Source of the DNA: Artocarpus heterophyllus
Lineage: Eukaryota; Streptophyta; Magnoliopsida; Rosales; Moraceae
Direction of reading: 5' to 3'
DNA length: 64,000 bases
NCBI GenBank assembly: GCA_025403435.1
Contig: CM046353.1
Span: forward strand, 19,555,875-19,619,874
The notes beneath the pieces were generated by a model. That model did no database searches and was not told where the DNA came from. It saw only the letters and a program-made list of their open reading frames with translations. A program made the translations under genes and the position numbers. Shown here piece by piece: positions 36,961 to 48,890 of this stretch. Within the stretch, counting starts at the first letter, position 1, and every line of letters begins with the position of its first letter.

Positions 36961-39124
36961 TGTCACGCCTCGGAGTACGGGAGGTGACGTGGTAGAATAT
37001 TTAGATTAATTAAAAGAGAATTTAATTGAAACCAATGGTTTAAGAATCAAATTAAATGAGAAATAAGAAGATTTTCACGACATTTTTATAAAAGAATGTA
37101 TGAATATTAAGCGAGTAATAAAAATTAATTAAGAACCGCGAGTATGGGTTCCACAACCCACAACTTATGCACACACATGGTTCTGACAATATCATAAATA
37201 CAATCACAGTCCAGATACAAATAAAGTTAAACTTTTACATGCCTTGATTAAATAGTACAAAAGATAAAATAATCCTCTTATTGCTCCTGAGTTCGGTCTG
37301 AATAATCCTCTCCAAACCTAAATGGGAAACCACCTAGAAGGGGGGAAAAATTTAAAACAGATAAAACGTGAGCGAAAGGCTCAGTAGGACTAGGTTTTAT
37401 AAATAATTTAATTTAAAGAAACAATTCATTGTTAGGAGTACTCAAAAGAAAAGTTTAAATAAATAAGTAAATAAATAAATAGATAATTTGAGTAGAGCCG
37501 TCCTGACACAAAACAGTCTACTCGTACAATCGAAAATACCATTTTCCTTTTACCTAGGCAAACCATGATATCACCACCGTAGTGGCCCAGCTGGGTTTCG
37601 GGACCTGCCCCCAAGGTCGATCGCTACACGACCCGATCTCTGATATGGCATCATGCCTAAGTGTTTATTATCATTATCATTCAAAACCCAATTATCGAGT
37701 GTTGTCAGTTACATTTGTTATGAAGTTCATTTCAGATCACGGTATATTAAAATATAACCGATAAATCCATTTTCAAACACCGTTGAAAACATTTTAATAG
37801 AAATCCTTTTCAAAGCCAAATCATTTCAAAACCAGGCTACCAAAGAAATAGGATAGAAGTCCTACCTCAATACTCGTGCCGGTGTCCCACACCGTAATCC
37901 CGGTCCGCTATACGTTAGCTCCACGGAACCACGAACAATCCTAGATACAAACTAAGTCGATCAATATCTAGTTCGAAACATTTTATGTTACCAAACCATT
38001 TTATGATGTCCTAGTGTGCCATTTGTACCTTTAAAATCATTCTATAAGGTTGGGATTTAAATCAGGGTTCAAAACAGTGAAAACGGGTGAAAAATCACAA
38101 AATTTTCCATGCCTCGGTCGGCCTACTGGACTCCCTACTTCGACCGGCCAAACTGCATAGTTCAGCCTGCCGAAAGCAAAGTTCGGTCGGCCGAACACTT
38201 CCCTAGGTTTGGCCTGCCGGTCGGAAGAACACCGACCTGCCGATCATCACTCCGGCCTGCCGAACTCAGGCCGAACTGGAAAAATCCAGAAATCCCAGCC
38301 ACGGGTTTCTCGATCCCCAAAATCTAAATCTTGATTCTAACCTGTTTTTCTCAAATCCCAGGCATGAAAAACAATCATAGTTGATAGAAAAACATATTAG
38401 AGCATGTTTGAACTCATTTAAACAAGATTTAAACTCGAAATCCTCAAAAATCCAAAAATGAGAAAATGAGGAGAAAAATGAAAAATCTTGAATCTAATCC
38501 ATTTTTATTCAATCTAAGCTTAGATTCTAGTTGTTCTAAGTTCGTTTAACTCAAATCCATGATTTTCTAAGCTTAAACAACCCTAGATTTCAAAAATGCA
38601 CAAAATTGAAAATTTGGGAAAAAGTTTAGAAATTTCAAAACTAACCTCGAATCGAAGCTTCAATCCACGTTCTCAGTTGCTAAATCACGTCCCCGAGCTT
38701 CCTCCTTGCTAACCCGAAGCTTGGATTTGAATTTTGATTCAAAAATTTTGAGAGAGAATTGAGAGAGAGAGAGCTGCCGAGAGAGATCAAGAGGGAGAGA
38801 GAGAGAGAGATGCGTGAGAGTGAGGAGAGAGAGAGAGGAAGGAAATAAATAGAGAAAATCGGTGGGTGGTTTTACTGTACGAAAACCATGTGCCGCCCAC
38901 GATTTTGTAAAACGGAGTATTTTTAACATTTGACAAATTGTTGTGTTTTAAAACTCAAAACATCATTTTAAAACAATAAGTAATCATTTGAATGCATCAA
39001 TTTAACAAAACGACCAAAATTCAAAATCCAACCAAATAATCTAATTAATGTTAAAACATTAATTATGGCACACTAATTCATCATTTATATTACATTAACA
39101 TTAAATAAATTTTGGGGCGTTACA
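36961..39124 (-). repeat. Element B 5' LTR (right)
   Basis: It runs from TGTCACGCCTCGGAG to GGGGCGTTACA. In the first 240 bases I counted about a dozen differences from the left LTR, mostly transitions. It carries the palindromic array at 38111-38281 and a GA-rich tract at 38748-38840. Confidence 0.92.
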
Positions 39125-39606
39125 AATTGCTTGCCTTGGCGTCTGGTGCCAATGACACTGTACTATTGTACTCCGCTTGTTTGGTAAATGGGGTCAAGTT
39201 TGTATGCAACAATCATGATGTTCAACAAAAAACATAAAACAGTAGGGTTTGTGTACTTGGTGTTGATGACAACACATATTATGGTCAACTAGAAGATGTA
39301 TTGGTACTTCGATATGTGAATGATTGTTCAGTTTGTTTAGGTGTAAATGGTTTGACACTGATCCAAGAAAGAAAAGGATCTTACATAATAAAAACTTGAC
39401 GAGTGTGTTTGTCAATGCTAAGGCTTATAAAGATGATCCCTTTATCATCACAAGCAAAACAAGTGTTTTATCTTGAAGATCAGCTTAATGGGCCTAATTG
39501 GAAAGTGGTCCAACAGTTTGGTCATCGATATGTGTGGGATTTTCCTAACATCAAACATGAAGATTCTAGTTCAATTGAGGTGTTATAAGATGCTTTCTCA
39601 AATTTT
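39125..39606 (+). pseudogene. CACTA TNP2-like transposase, DUF4216-like part
   Basis: This is the continuation of the transposase after retrotransposon B. + strand peptides include SACLVNGVKFVCNNHDVQ, VLGVDDNTYYGQLEDVLVLR and SQAKQVFYLEDQLNGPNW, followed by VWDFPN. They match the DUF4216 region that ends plant TNP2 proteins. One stop lies in the middle, and the tail is interrupted by the solo LTR at 39612. Confidence 0.83.
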
Positions 39607-39611
39607 GTACT

Positions 39612-42600
39612 TGTAACACCTGCCAAATTTTCATGTAACGGAAGAATAATGATGTTAAGTTATTTCTTTATTTATATGTGTTATGATATTACTAACTATT
39701 TTATGTTAAGTATTATGACAGGTGACGGCCACGTGGAATTGATGTGCTCAAAGTGTTCATGTTATTTACATTGTATGTTTAATAATAATTTTGTAATGAA
39801 TTAATGTTTTGTTAAACTTTAGAGGGTAAGGCAGTTCGGCAGGCCAAACCTTCAAGTTTGGCAGGGTGAATTGTCCCTCACGGAATGGCAGACCGATGGA
39901 ATTACATTGGTAGGCCGAAGCGAATCATCTGCAGGTTGAAGACAGTTGATGAGCAGTTAGCAGAAATCACCCAAAATTTGTGACAAGGATGAATATATGT
40001 GATTGGATATAATTGGATTATTATATTTTGATTGATTGGCATATTTTTGGTTTGATTCTGTATTTTAGGAAGCATAATGCTTGACTTTTAGGTTGATTGG
40101 ATTAATTGATATGGTTTCCCATTTTTGAAAGTTGAGATATGGTAAGTGGGAAACAAATTTTTTGACTTTCCCTGATTCCCCTCCATTCCCACATGATATT
40201 TGCCTTTAATTAGTCAGAATTTCTATTAAAAAAAAAAGGATAAGCTTCCTCTTGTATGTCATTCTCATTTTTTTTCACAATAATATATCTCTCTCTCAGA
40301 AATATTCTCTTAGATTTTTCTTCCTTCTCCACGTCCTCCTTTTCTCTTTTCTCTTTAATTTTGGTTGCAAAATATTTGAAAGATATATTGAAATTTCGTT
40401 GGGGTTGATTCAAGGAGGCTTGAGAATAAATTTTTTGAGGTAAGAGACTCTTCTCCGTAATTCTGAGATTTTGAACACCTTGTAATCCGACAGCTATATT
40501 TCTCTACAAATTTCCTTTTACTCTAAAATTTTAATATGTTATTCATGAATGTGTTATGTGCTAACCCTCAAAATTTCACCTCAATTGTATTTTTCTATGA
40601 TAAGATATGAATTTTCTTTTCTCTACTACTCACTGCTAATTATTGCTGATTGGTAACATTGTAATGTCTCTATGTTCCGACTCCCATAACTCTGTGTACA
40701 AATCTCTGTTTGCTCTGAAATTTTATATGATTTTCATGTATATTTTATGTGATGTTGCTCCAAATTTAGTGCCATTTGGTGTGGTGTAGGCTGAGGTATT
40801 AAATGTTTATGCTCTTCACCTCGTAATGAATTGTTGTTTATTGGTTATGTTGCGTGAAAGTGTAGTTTTTGTTTATAGGGCATATGTGCTTTAATTTTTA
40901 CAAAATTTGGCAAGAATGTTCATGGTATATTAAGTGTTGAACTGGAAAGTCTCATGGTGAAATGATAAATATTTTATGTGTTATTGAATTTTTATGAGAT
41001 TAGGTTCAGTGATTGTTCTATTAGTGAATTGTTGGAATTTTTGTTGTGTGATGTTTTTGTATGAACAAATGATTTTATTTGTTGATGGGAATTTTGGTGG
41101 TTTTGTGGTACTGTATTTAGATGATAAGAGGTTGTCATAAAAATTTTGGAGTCTAAGTAATATTATTTTAATTGTTTGAAAATGTTTTCCAAAGAATACT
41201 CACTACCTATCAAACCTGAAGTTAGTTTTACTATTGATTTCAAATGTGTACTTTGACCTATTCCAATTTTTTTTGAAGCCAATTTTTGGATATGTTAGAG
41301 TTCTATATGATTATTATATGTGTTAATTTTTGTAGATTTTTCTATGACATCAAAATGTGATAAACGAACCTGAGTTTAGAGTTGTTCACTGCCTAACTAT
41401 TGCTGGCAGATTTTGTGTCATGAAATATGTGAATTATTTTAAATACTAAATGGAATTTTTATGACCAAAGAAAAATCACGGTAATATGTTTATATTTTAA
41501 CTTTGTCCCTGCTAAGTTTGGAGCTTGAATTGTGTGTGAATGTTGAGTTATTGAGCTTTGAATTCATGGAGGTCAGGAAGCATTTGTGTTGATAGTTTTG
41601 TTTTAATGTTTTATGGTTAATGAAACATATTATAAATCAATGTATTCAAGAGATGAATGTATGTGGGATGTATTATGGAAATTTGAGATATGTTATGTGG
41701 TGTGAATGATTTCATGGTCTCATGAAAATAAATGTTAATTGTTTTTTTTTTAAATGAATGTATGACATGAACACACTAAGGAGCAAGCACATCGAGACCG
41801 CGGTGACGTCACCAACAAATTAAGGTTAAGTAAACTATACAATTAAGTACATTCTCACCTGCAACATGATATGGTTGTAAAAGTTTGAAATTATGTTCAT
41901 GATGATAACTATGATGATTCGATGATTATTTTCATTTTATGATACTTATGAAAGATTTGATGTTTAAAAGTTATGCATGTTTGGTGTTGACGTATTTCAA
42001 AGTATAAACGTAAATATATATAAGTATCATTTAAATAATTGTTGCATTTCCATGTTTATGTTATGTTATGATGTCATGTTTGGTTTAGTATTAGCTACCA
42101 TTCTCCTTTCATGACGACGCACCTACAATGATGATTTTGATGGAACACTTAGGCCCTTAAGATAAAATGTAACAAAGTTTTAATACGGACAATATGATGA
42201 AAGATATGTTCCTTATGAAATTGTGCATGGTGCACTATTAGGAAAATGCAGATGATGATGATGTTCATTAAGTGTTTTTAAATTGTGAGATATGAAATGT
42301 ACTTACTAAGCATTTGCTTATTTGGTTTTATATCATGTTGTAGATAAGGGTAAGAAGATAATGGATTAGGTAGAGGGCAAGGTAAGGCGTGTGAGTTATG
42401 CAAGATGGATTGAAAACAGAAGACACCAAGAAAGAAGTTTTTAAAACTTATGAACTATGTTTTATATTTTTATTTCTTTTTGAGTATATAGTTTCCGCAC
42501 CTTGAAGTATTGGAACTTGTTTAAAAATTATTATTTTTTTATTATTTTTGATAGTCGGTTGCCCTGCTGACCATTACTGGTCAGACTATCGATGAATGGA

Positions 42601-42977
42601 CCGGCCTGCCGAATGCCCTGTATCGGCTTGTCGATCTTAATGATTTTTGGAACCCTGTTTTGTAGAGCCTCGGGTGGCCTGCTGAAGGTTGACCTTCGGT
42701 CTGTCGGACAAGTTCGGCCTGCCGAAGTCTCAAGTTTGGCCTGCCGAACTGTGTATGAAGTTTTTAAACATGCTTTAAAAAGTTAATTTAGTTTACAATA
42801 GTATTGGCAAACTATTTAAAGGATGTTTATGATTAAGTAACTTTTAAAAAAAAAATGTATGCATGGATCCTGGGTATGTTTTCCAAATAAAGTTTCAATC
42901 ATATAGTTTATCTTAAACTTAAAAGTATTAAGGAATGAATGTAACGACATCTGTGGCGTCCGTAAGGGGGCGTTACA
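39612..42977 (+). mobile_element. Solo LTR of a gypsy-type retrotransposon (3.37 kb)
   Basis: It starts TGTAACACCTGCC and ends GGGGGCGTTACA. The flanks are GTACT (39607-39611) and GAACT (42978-42982), a 5-bp duplication with one mismatch. There is no PBS, polypurine tract or coding region inside, and CACTA transposase sequence flanks both sides, so this is a solo LTR left by LTR-LTR recombination. It carries GC-rich units like those of elements A and B near both ends (39835-39920 and 42590-42755). The family is related to A and B but is not the same. Confidence 0.8.
42590..42755. repeat. GC-rich palindromic units in solo LTR
   Basis: Units such as GACCGGCCTGCCGAATG, AAGTTCGGCCTGCCGAAG and TTTGGCCTGCCGAACTG occur here. 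A smaller group lies at 39835-39920 (AGTTCGGCAGGCC; GGTAGGCCGAAG). The unit is the same as in the LTRs of elements A and B. Confidence 0.8.
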
Positions 42978-42982
42978 GAACT

Positions 42983-43222
42983 GGTAGTTGAGCTACCCAA
43001 TTTGGAGTCAACAACATTTAGAAGAAATGATGCTGATACTAATGTCGTTGAGAATGCAACATTAATGAAGTAGGTCATGAAACTGATGACATTGAGGTTG
43101 ACCTTGAGGTGGATGATACTTTACTAGAGTACGATGATGATACAAGCACAGAAAATGAAGATGAAGATGATGATATCAGTTTTGAACAATCTGACAACGA
43201 GAGTAGTAGTAATGACAAATAA
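42983..43222 (+). pseudogene. CACTA TNP2-like transposase, acidic C-terminus
   Basis: After the solo LTR the frame continues into an acidic tail (VDDTLLEYDDDTSTENEDED and onward), ending in SNDK and a stop at about 43222. Acidic tails close many plant TNP2 proteins. The minus-strand Ser-rich frame over it is a shadow. Confidence 0.65.
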
Positions 43223-43339
43223 TGTCCTTGTAAATTTAACTTGTTTCCATCAGTACTAGTTCTCAATGAACTTCATTTTTATATTATTCTTTTAAATAAA
43301 TACTGTCTAAAGAACTTGTTGTTATCAATAGGTGATCCT

Positions 43340-45056
43340 AATGACTTGACCTTTTGCTACATGTGCTGGATCTTCTAGAGGTGCAGAACCTCCACCGGCA
43401 CCAAGAAGACTTCCAACAGATTGTGAGTTAGGTATGATTGAATACAATATGTCTTCTGTCAAATGTATTATAACTTTTATATAAAATCTAACACTTTTGT
43501 ATTGCCTTGTTTTTTGTTTTTTGTTTTTTTTTAGTCCCTACCGCCGGTAAGAAAGTTTGTAGACACACAAAGAATAAGGATGTCCACAAGATTGTTGATG
43601 CTAGTCAAGGGAAACTTCTGGTATTCCTAGACACTCAAGGAAAGACATAAAAAGGCTTAGGGGACAATGCAGCTCGCTTAACTAATTGTATAGGTTAGGC
43701 GGTGCGATCCAAAATTCCTCCCTATTATGAAAGTTGGAAGAAGGTTCCCGCAGTATTCAAGGATCAAATTTTACCTTAAACACGGGTAATAATATTTCAA
43801 AAATTTTTTAAAAATAATATATTATTTTAGCAGCCTTGTATTAATTGTGGTATTTATAATGAAATTACAGGATCTTTTTTATTTTAATTTGACTCCTATA
43901 TCAGCGGTATCAATAGATCATAATGCACAGGACCAGAATAAGGAATGAAAAAATGATCTTCGTGAATACTTCTAGCAATTTAGGGGGGGGGGGGGGGGGG
44001 GGGGAGGGGAGATGTAGTTAATGTGAAGAAGCAACGTCTTGATAATGTACGAACACAAGCAGATTGGGAGGCTGCTTGCGATCACTTCTACAACGAAGCT
44101 TTTCAGGTTTAAAGTTATAAACTCCATTTTTTATGATCACTACATATATGAATATAACCTACTAATTTTAATAATTCATCTTTGTAACAGAAAAGGTTGG
44201 CAACAAATAAAAGAAACGGAGCAAACGTGAAGCAGTCAAGTCGTCATGGAATGCAATCGTATGCTAATTTGAGATATCAAAAGGTAGTAAATAAAAATTT
44301 ATTAAACTATGTTTCATGTTTCATTTTTCCTTTAAGATATATATTGTTCCAACACAAGTCTATCCCCTCTATAGAGAAATCCTGAGATCGGTGAGTTGCT
44401 TTCAATTTTGAAAAATTGGCGTCTGTGTCATCAATATTCAAATGGCAGATAGGTTAATGATGCTGCAGGGGCTAGATTTGTAAGTCATATAACATATTAA
44501 GTTTTAGTTGCGAAATTTTGAGTTGGATTGCAATTTACTTTGTTAAATGGAATATGCAGAATGAAATGCTTTAGATGCATACTCAACAAACCCAAGCTGC
44601 TACTGCATCTGCTTCTGCTTCTAGTTCGGGCACATCTCAGACAACACATCTCATGAATGAAGAAGAGATAGCAAAGAATGTGCTTGGATTGCACAAAGGG
44701 CATATGAAAGGATTGGGCTCGAGGATGAGAAAAGACATCCTTACAACAGCTACTCTTGAGGAGGCTTATTCACAGCAGCCACAAGTCCCTCCACAGGTGT
44801 AACGATGGATGGAGGAACAATCTTCATATAACACGCAACAAACTTAGTATCAAAATCAAATGGCCAAATATCAAAATCAAATGACAGCTATAATCAAGCA
44901 TTTACTACTGGATTTAGATTTACCAATGCCTCACTCACCTCCACCACCACCAACGCCACCACCTCCACCACCTCCACATGTTATGTCTTCCTATCCACCT
45001 TAAGAAGAAAACAACGACGATGATGATGAAACAGCTAATTTCGGAGGACTTTTATG
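43340..45056 (+). pseudogene. TNPA-like second gene of the CACTA element
   Basis: Scattered + strand exons read as a plant TNPA/Transposase_24-type protein. One near 43550-43780 contains LGDNAARLTNCIG and RSKIPPYYESWKKVPAVFKD. One near 44045-44280 contains ADWEAACDHFYNEAFQ, then KRLATNKRNGANVKQSSRHG. A C-terminal part at 44575-44800 contains EEEIAKNVLGLHKGHMKGLG. It ends with a proline run (44930-45000) and an acidic end near 45056. Stops, and a 22-base G run at 43983 between coding pieces, mark it as decayed. TNPA-type proteins bind the subterminal repeats. Confidence 0.75.
43983..44004 (+). repeat. Poly(G) run of 22
   Basis: Twenty-two consecutive G bases are followed by AGGGGAG. The run lies inside the decayed TNPA-like gene. 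It could form G-quadruplex structure and is also a place where assembly length is uncertain. Confidence 0.95.
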
Positions 45057-45237
45057 ATTTAGACTTCCTTATTGACTTAACATATAAACTTATTGTCTAT
45101 ATAATTTTATTTTGTTTTTATCCAATTTTATTAGTTGCTAGTATGATGAGAAATGAAATGAATGTATCTGGTGAATTGGTAGTTATTTGCTTGCAGGTTT
45201 ATTAAGGTTGGGAATGAAAGTTTAAAATAATAATAAA

Positions 45238-45664
45238 AAAACCGACGACAATTGTCGTCGCTAAAAGTTAGTTTCAGCTTCGACAACTATCGTCGTTGAA
45301 ACATATTTCAGTTACGACTTTTGTCGTCGCTAAAACTAAATTTCAGCGATGACCTTGTCGTCGGTAATCTATTTAGCGACAACAAATGTTGTCTCTGACT
45401 AAGAACATTGACGATACATTATCATAGCTCAATGTGTATAGTGACGATATTTTTGTCTCTGAAAGTATACAGTGAGGATAATTGTCGTCGTTGAATTTAG
45501 AACAATTTTGAAAAATTTTAAATTTTGTTTTTAATCAGTGACGACTTTACTTATTAACGACAATATTTTGCAACGACAATGTTGTTGCTGTATAGGATTA
45601 ACTACAACTATTTTAGTTTTAACGATGACAATTGTTGTCCCTAAATTGTTCTTTTCTTGTAGGG
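45238..45664 (+). repeat. CACTA right subterminal repeats and TIR
   Basis: The repeats are of the form ACGACAATTGTCGTCGCTAA, TTTCAGTTACGAC and TTGTCGTCGCTAAAAC. They are inverted copies of those at the left end and close with CTTTTCTTGTAGGG. Together with GTG on both sides they define the element's right boundary. Confidence 0.88.
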
Positions 45665-45667
45665 GTG

Positions 45668-48600
45668 GTGGAAAGTAAATGACATGGCACATAATACTGG
45701 CATTGTTTTTGGCAACGTCGTAAGTTGCAAGTTAAAAGCATGGTCGTACGTTTTTACTACGTAAGCATGGTTGTATGCTTTTACCATGCTTTTCATGCAC
45801 AGTTGTATATTTTTAATCCCGGCCATAATTCGACAGGCATGTAAAGTGCTCACAGATTTGGCTTTTATTTTTAACTTCGATCAAATTCTCACAGACGTGT
45901 AAAGTGTCCTCCAATGCTACACATCTGGTGCGAAATTGATACTTTTAACGTTGATTATATTGCAATCGATGCGGAATGTTCCTTTTTCATTTATATGATC
46001 TGCCAAAAATTAAAATACTAGCAATTTACAGATTTTTATAACAAATTCTCACATTATACTGCATTTAATGTTTGAAAACTACAATTATAATGTATTTAAC
46101 TAAAATAAAGATCAATTAATCATATAATATAATTACATAACAAAACGAATAGAGCTCTAAAATAAAAAGTTCCTAACTTAACAATTTCATAAGCTCTCCC
46201 ACCCATTCATCGTGAATAACGTCCAACTCTTTTATTGCATATTCTTTTTGTAAGTGTGGCATGAATAAAGACAATTTTTAAAATCATAGCATAACATGTA
46301 ATTTTTTTGTTTTTATTTGCATTTATTCTTTTTTTTTAATATTATTCTTATGTTTTAGTTTTTGTAAATCCTCTTCTTCTTTTTTTTTTCCAATCAAAGT
46401 TTTGTTTTGTTTTGTTTTTTTTTTTTTTTAAGAACCCCTCAGGATAAAAATCCTGAGCTCTATGTGAATGGATTGACCTATGAGTGACTTTCTAAGACCA
46501 TTTCTCTCTCATTTTTTTTCATGGATTCGTAGAAGTACTCATCACTCATCAGAAAAGGAACCAGTGGAAAGTCCAAAAGAGAGGTGCAAGATGGAGCAAC
46601 ACAACTTATTAACTGATTCATTTACTGCGAGCAGCAAAATTAATAGTAATGACATTCTTCCACAGTGGTAATTGATAAAAATTTAAATACCTCAGAATCT
46701 CATATACACGGCATCTACTTTGAAAATTTCATATTTGACTAATAATTACGAGAGCTTCCCATTTTAATACATTGATCATTATGCTGTCAACTGTCAAAGG
46801 GACATGATTAAAGCGTCTTAAGTGACGGCAGTTAATATATTCATACATGCAACTGTGCGAGCAACTCCAGATGGGATGACCCAAACGCGCTACACGACCC
46901 ATTATGTCTATTAGCAAGATACCATAAACAGGACCCACATTTTTATGATAGAAATTGAAGTAAATAACAGATTTTACTGGTTGATTAGCAAATAATGTCA
47001 GATATTTTAAAAAAGCAGAGTAAATAATGTATGTAAATAAATTAGTATTTTAAAATAAGCAAAAACTCAAAATACCCGAATAGCATATATTGATTTTTTT
47101 CCCTTTCTTTCTTACTTCCTCGTTTCTCTCTCTCCCCTCCCTCTTTCTTTGTCTCCGATCTCTCTTTTCCCACATTTCTTTCTCTCCCCCCTTTCTTCTT
47201 CCCCAATCTCTCTCTCCGACAAACAAACTCACAACAGAGCTCGATGATGGCGGGTCTTCAACAATGACGGAACTTCGATGGCGATATCACGGCTAAAGTT
47301 CGACTAATTGTCACCGGAGTTAGGAAGATCGACGTATGTTGTACTCGATAGGGTAGGCGGCGTCGACAGGGGACCATGCATGATCGGAGCATGGTGAGAG
47401 TGTGATTGGATGGCACTTTTTTTTTTTTAACTCTTTTGAAATCAGATTTTGTATTCCATGGTAACTTCTTGCAAAGTTTATTTTTGTAGATATAGTGTCT
47501 TCCAGCTGTCAGCTGTCAGTGATGTTGTTGGTGAATATTTAAAGTCACGGTGTTAACCAAAAAATATGGTATTTCTTGGCCTCCAGCAAGGCCGTTGGTG
47601 CCAATGACGTTCGATGATATCACTTGTAAAATTTTGCATTTTCATGAAAATACTGTATTTTGATGTGAAATATAGTATTTCTCGACTGCCGGCAACATCA
47701 TCGATGTTGGTGATATATGACAAATTTGCCAGTAAAATTTTATGTTTACATAAAAATATAATATTTACAGGTAAATATTGTCGTCATGGGTAATTTTTTG
47801 TATTTACATAGAAATAAGTATTTAATAGTAAATATAATATTTCTTAGTATTTTTCTTATGTTTACATGAAATACAATATGTACGAGTCAATATAGTATTT
47901 TTTGGCCTATGGTGATGTCGTCGGTAATTTTTTATATTTACATAAAAATATAGTATTTACGGGTAAATGTAGTATTTTTTTGGCTTCTGACAATGTCCAA
48001 AATTTTTTTTATATTTATGCAAAAATTTACTATTTACAATTTCGGGTAAATAGTGTTTTCTGGCCTCCGATGACGTCAATTTTTTGGCATATGGAAATAC
48101 AATATGTAAATATTGCACTTTTCAGCCCACCCTTGGTGCTGGTGAGGGAAGAAAGAGATGGAGGGGAGAAAGAGGCAAGGGTATGTTGAGGTTTTTGTAC
48201 TCAATTTCTCATAAGATAAACATCAATTTCTTATAAAAATTTATTTAGTACATAGTTTAAAAACATAACATTATTTATCAATTCTTAATCTAAACATGCA
48301 ATTCACTTGTTTCTCCCTTTTTATTGTGGGCAGTGCATGCAACGAATCCTGACCATAATTGACAGGTTTGTGCTGGTGGGCTGGGTCAATTATTTGTCTT
48401 TGCAGGGTTCCACGTACAAATTAAGCACATCGATTTCCAGATCCGGTTCTGAAACCAGTAATATCTATACATAAACCAGTATAATTTGGAGATTTAACTA
48501 CAGATGACGTGACACATTTTTTAGCTATTTCCAGGTGGCATCAAGCAAGCGTTTGATATTTACACTGCAGTTAGTTATAAGAATTGTTGGAAATTAGTAA

Positions 48601-48890
48601 ATAGGCTACATGATTCAGCATAATATAAAACATTAGCGATATTATTAAAGAAGAATTTGACCATATGAATTTCCTTTTAAGCAAAGTTCTCTTTTTCACC
48701 TACATCTCTAGATAATATCGTCACTAGTAAGGAGAAAGGTAGTTTAATATCTTATTTAAAAGCCTTCACACACCATTAAATTTTTTTTTTCTCATTACAT
48801 TAAATTAATACAGATAAGAAGTTAAGAACTACAATAGTAGTGCTTAATTGCTGTGTCAATGCTAAATTTTAACATTTGAGTAGAAAAATT
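45668..48890. other. Unassigned DNA right of the CACTA element
   Basis: No gene was recognised. The first 250 bases carry repeats of GCATGGTCGTACGTTTTTAC type that resemble subterminal repeats of another CACTA. At 46438-46457 is a perfect 8-bp inverted repeat (CTCAGGAT / ATCCTGAG) with a 4-base loop. A CT-rich block at 47095-47220 is followed by a degenerate tandem repeat at about 47560-48125. The frame at 46480-46671 (SEKEPVESPKERCKMEQHNL) has no family I know. Confidence 0.45.
47560..48125. repeat. Degenerate tandem repeat, unit about 65-105 bp
   Basis: Six or seven diverged units share TAAATATAGTATTTTTTGGC, then a CTCCGATGACGTC-like part and a TTTTTTATATTTACATAAA part. Unit starts fall near 47566, 47670, 47772, 47837, 47898, 47963 and 48043. 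It is old and irregular and codes for nothing. Confidence 0.65.

Larger units (their letters stand above)
30077..39124 (-). mobile_element. Retrotransposon B: full-length Ty3/gypsy chromovirus inside the CACTA transposase
   Basis: The 9048-bp element has perfect AATTG target duplications (30072-30076 and 39125-39129). It has LTRs of 2145 and 2164 bp, a PBS at 36946-36957 and a polypurine tract at 32222-32234, with gag-pol on the - strand. It inserted into the TNP2-like gene: the reading frame resumes right after the second duplication (CLALASGANDTVL-like). It is the same family as element A, with most pol peptides nearly identical. It keeps the longest frame in the window, 873 codons, but gag, the end of integrase and the chromodomain carry stops, so it is not autonomous. 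Confidence 0.94.
24484..45664 (+). mobile_element. Complete 21.2-kb CACTA element with three nested insertions
   Basis: The left end reads CACTACAACAATGATATG. The right end reads CTTTTCTTGTAGGG, a CACTACAAGAAAAG terminus with its last two bases changed. Both are flanked by the 3-bp duplication GTG (24481-24483 and 45665-45667). Both ends carry subterminal repeats of a TTTAGCGACGACA type unit. A TNP2-like gene and then a TNPA-like gene lie on the + strand. Nested inside are a hAT miniature element (25418-26018), retrotransposon B (30077-39124) and a solo LTR (39612-42977). Subtracting these and their duplications leaves about 8.15 kb, normal for an autonomous CACTA. Both genes are broken. Confidence 0.92.

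Noticed and set aside
43075..43266. Ser-rich - strand frame
   Set aside because: It is antisense to the acidic C-terminal tail of the CACTA transposase (GAT/GAA codons read as Ser-rich on the other strand).
24484..45664. A single novel giant mobile element or gene cluster
   Set aside because: The large size is fully explained by three later insertions, two with exact target duplications and one with a 4-of-5 match, inside an ordinary CACTA.
46480..46671. 63-residue frame with a charged tail
   Set aside because: It is short, isolated and of no known family, with no splice context that could be supported. It is noted only in the gap description.
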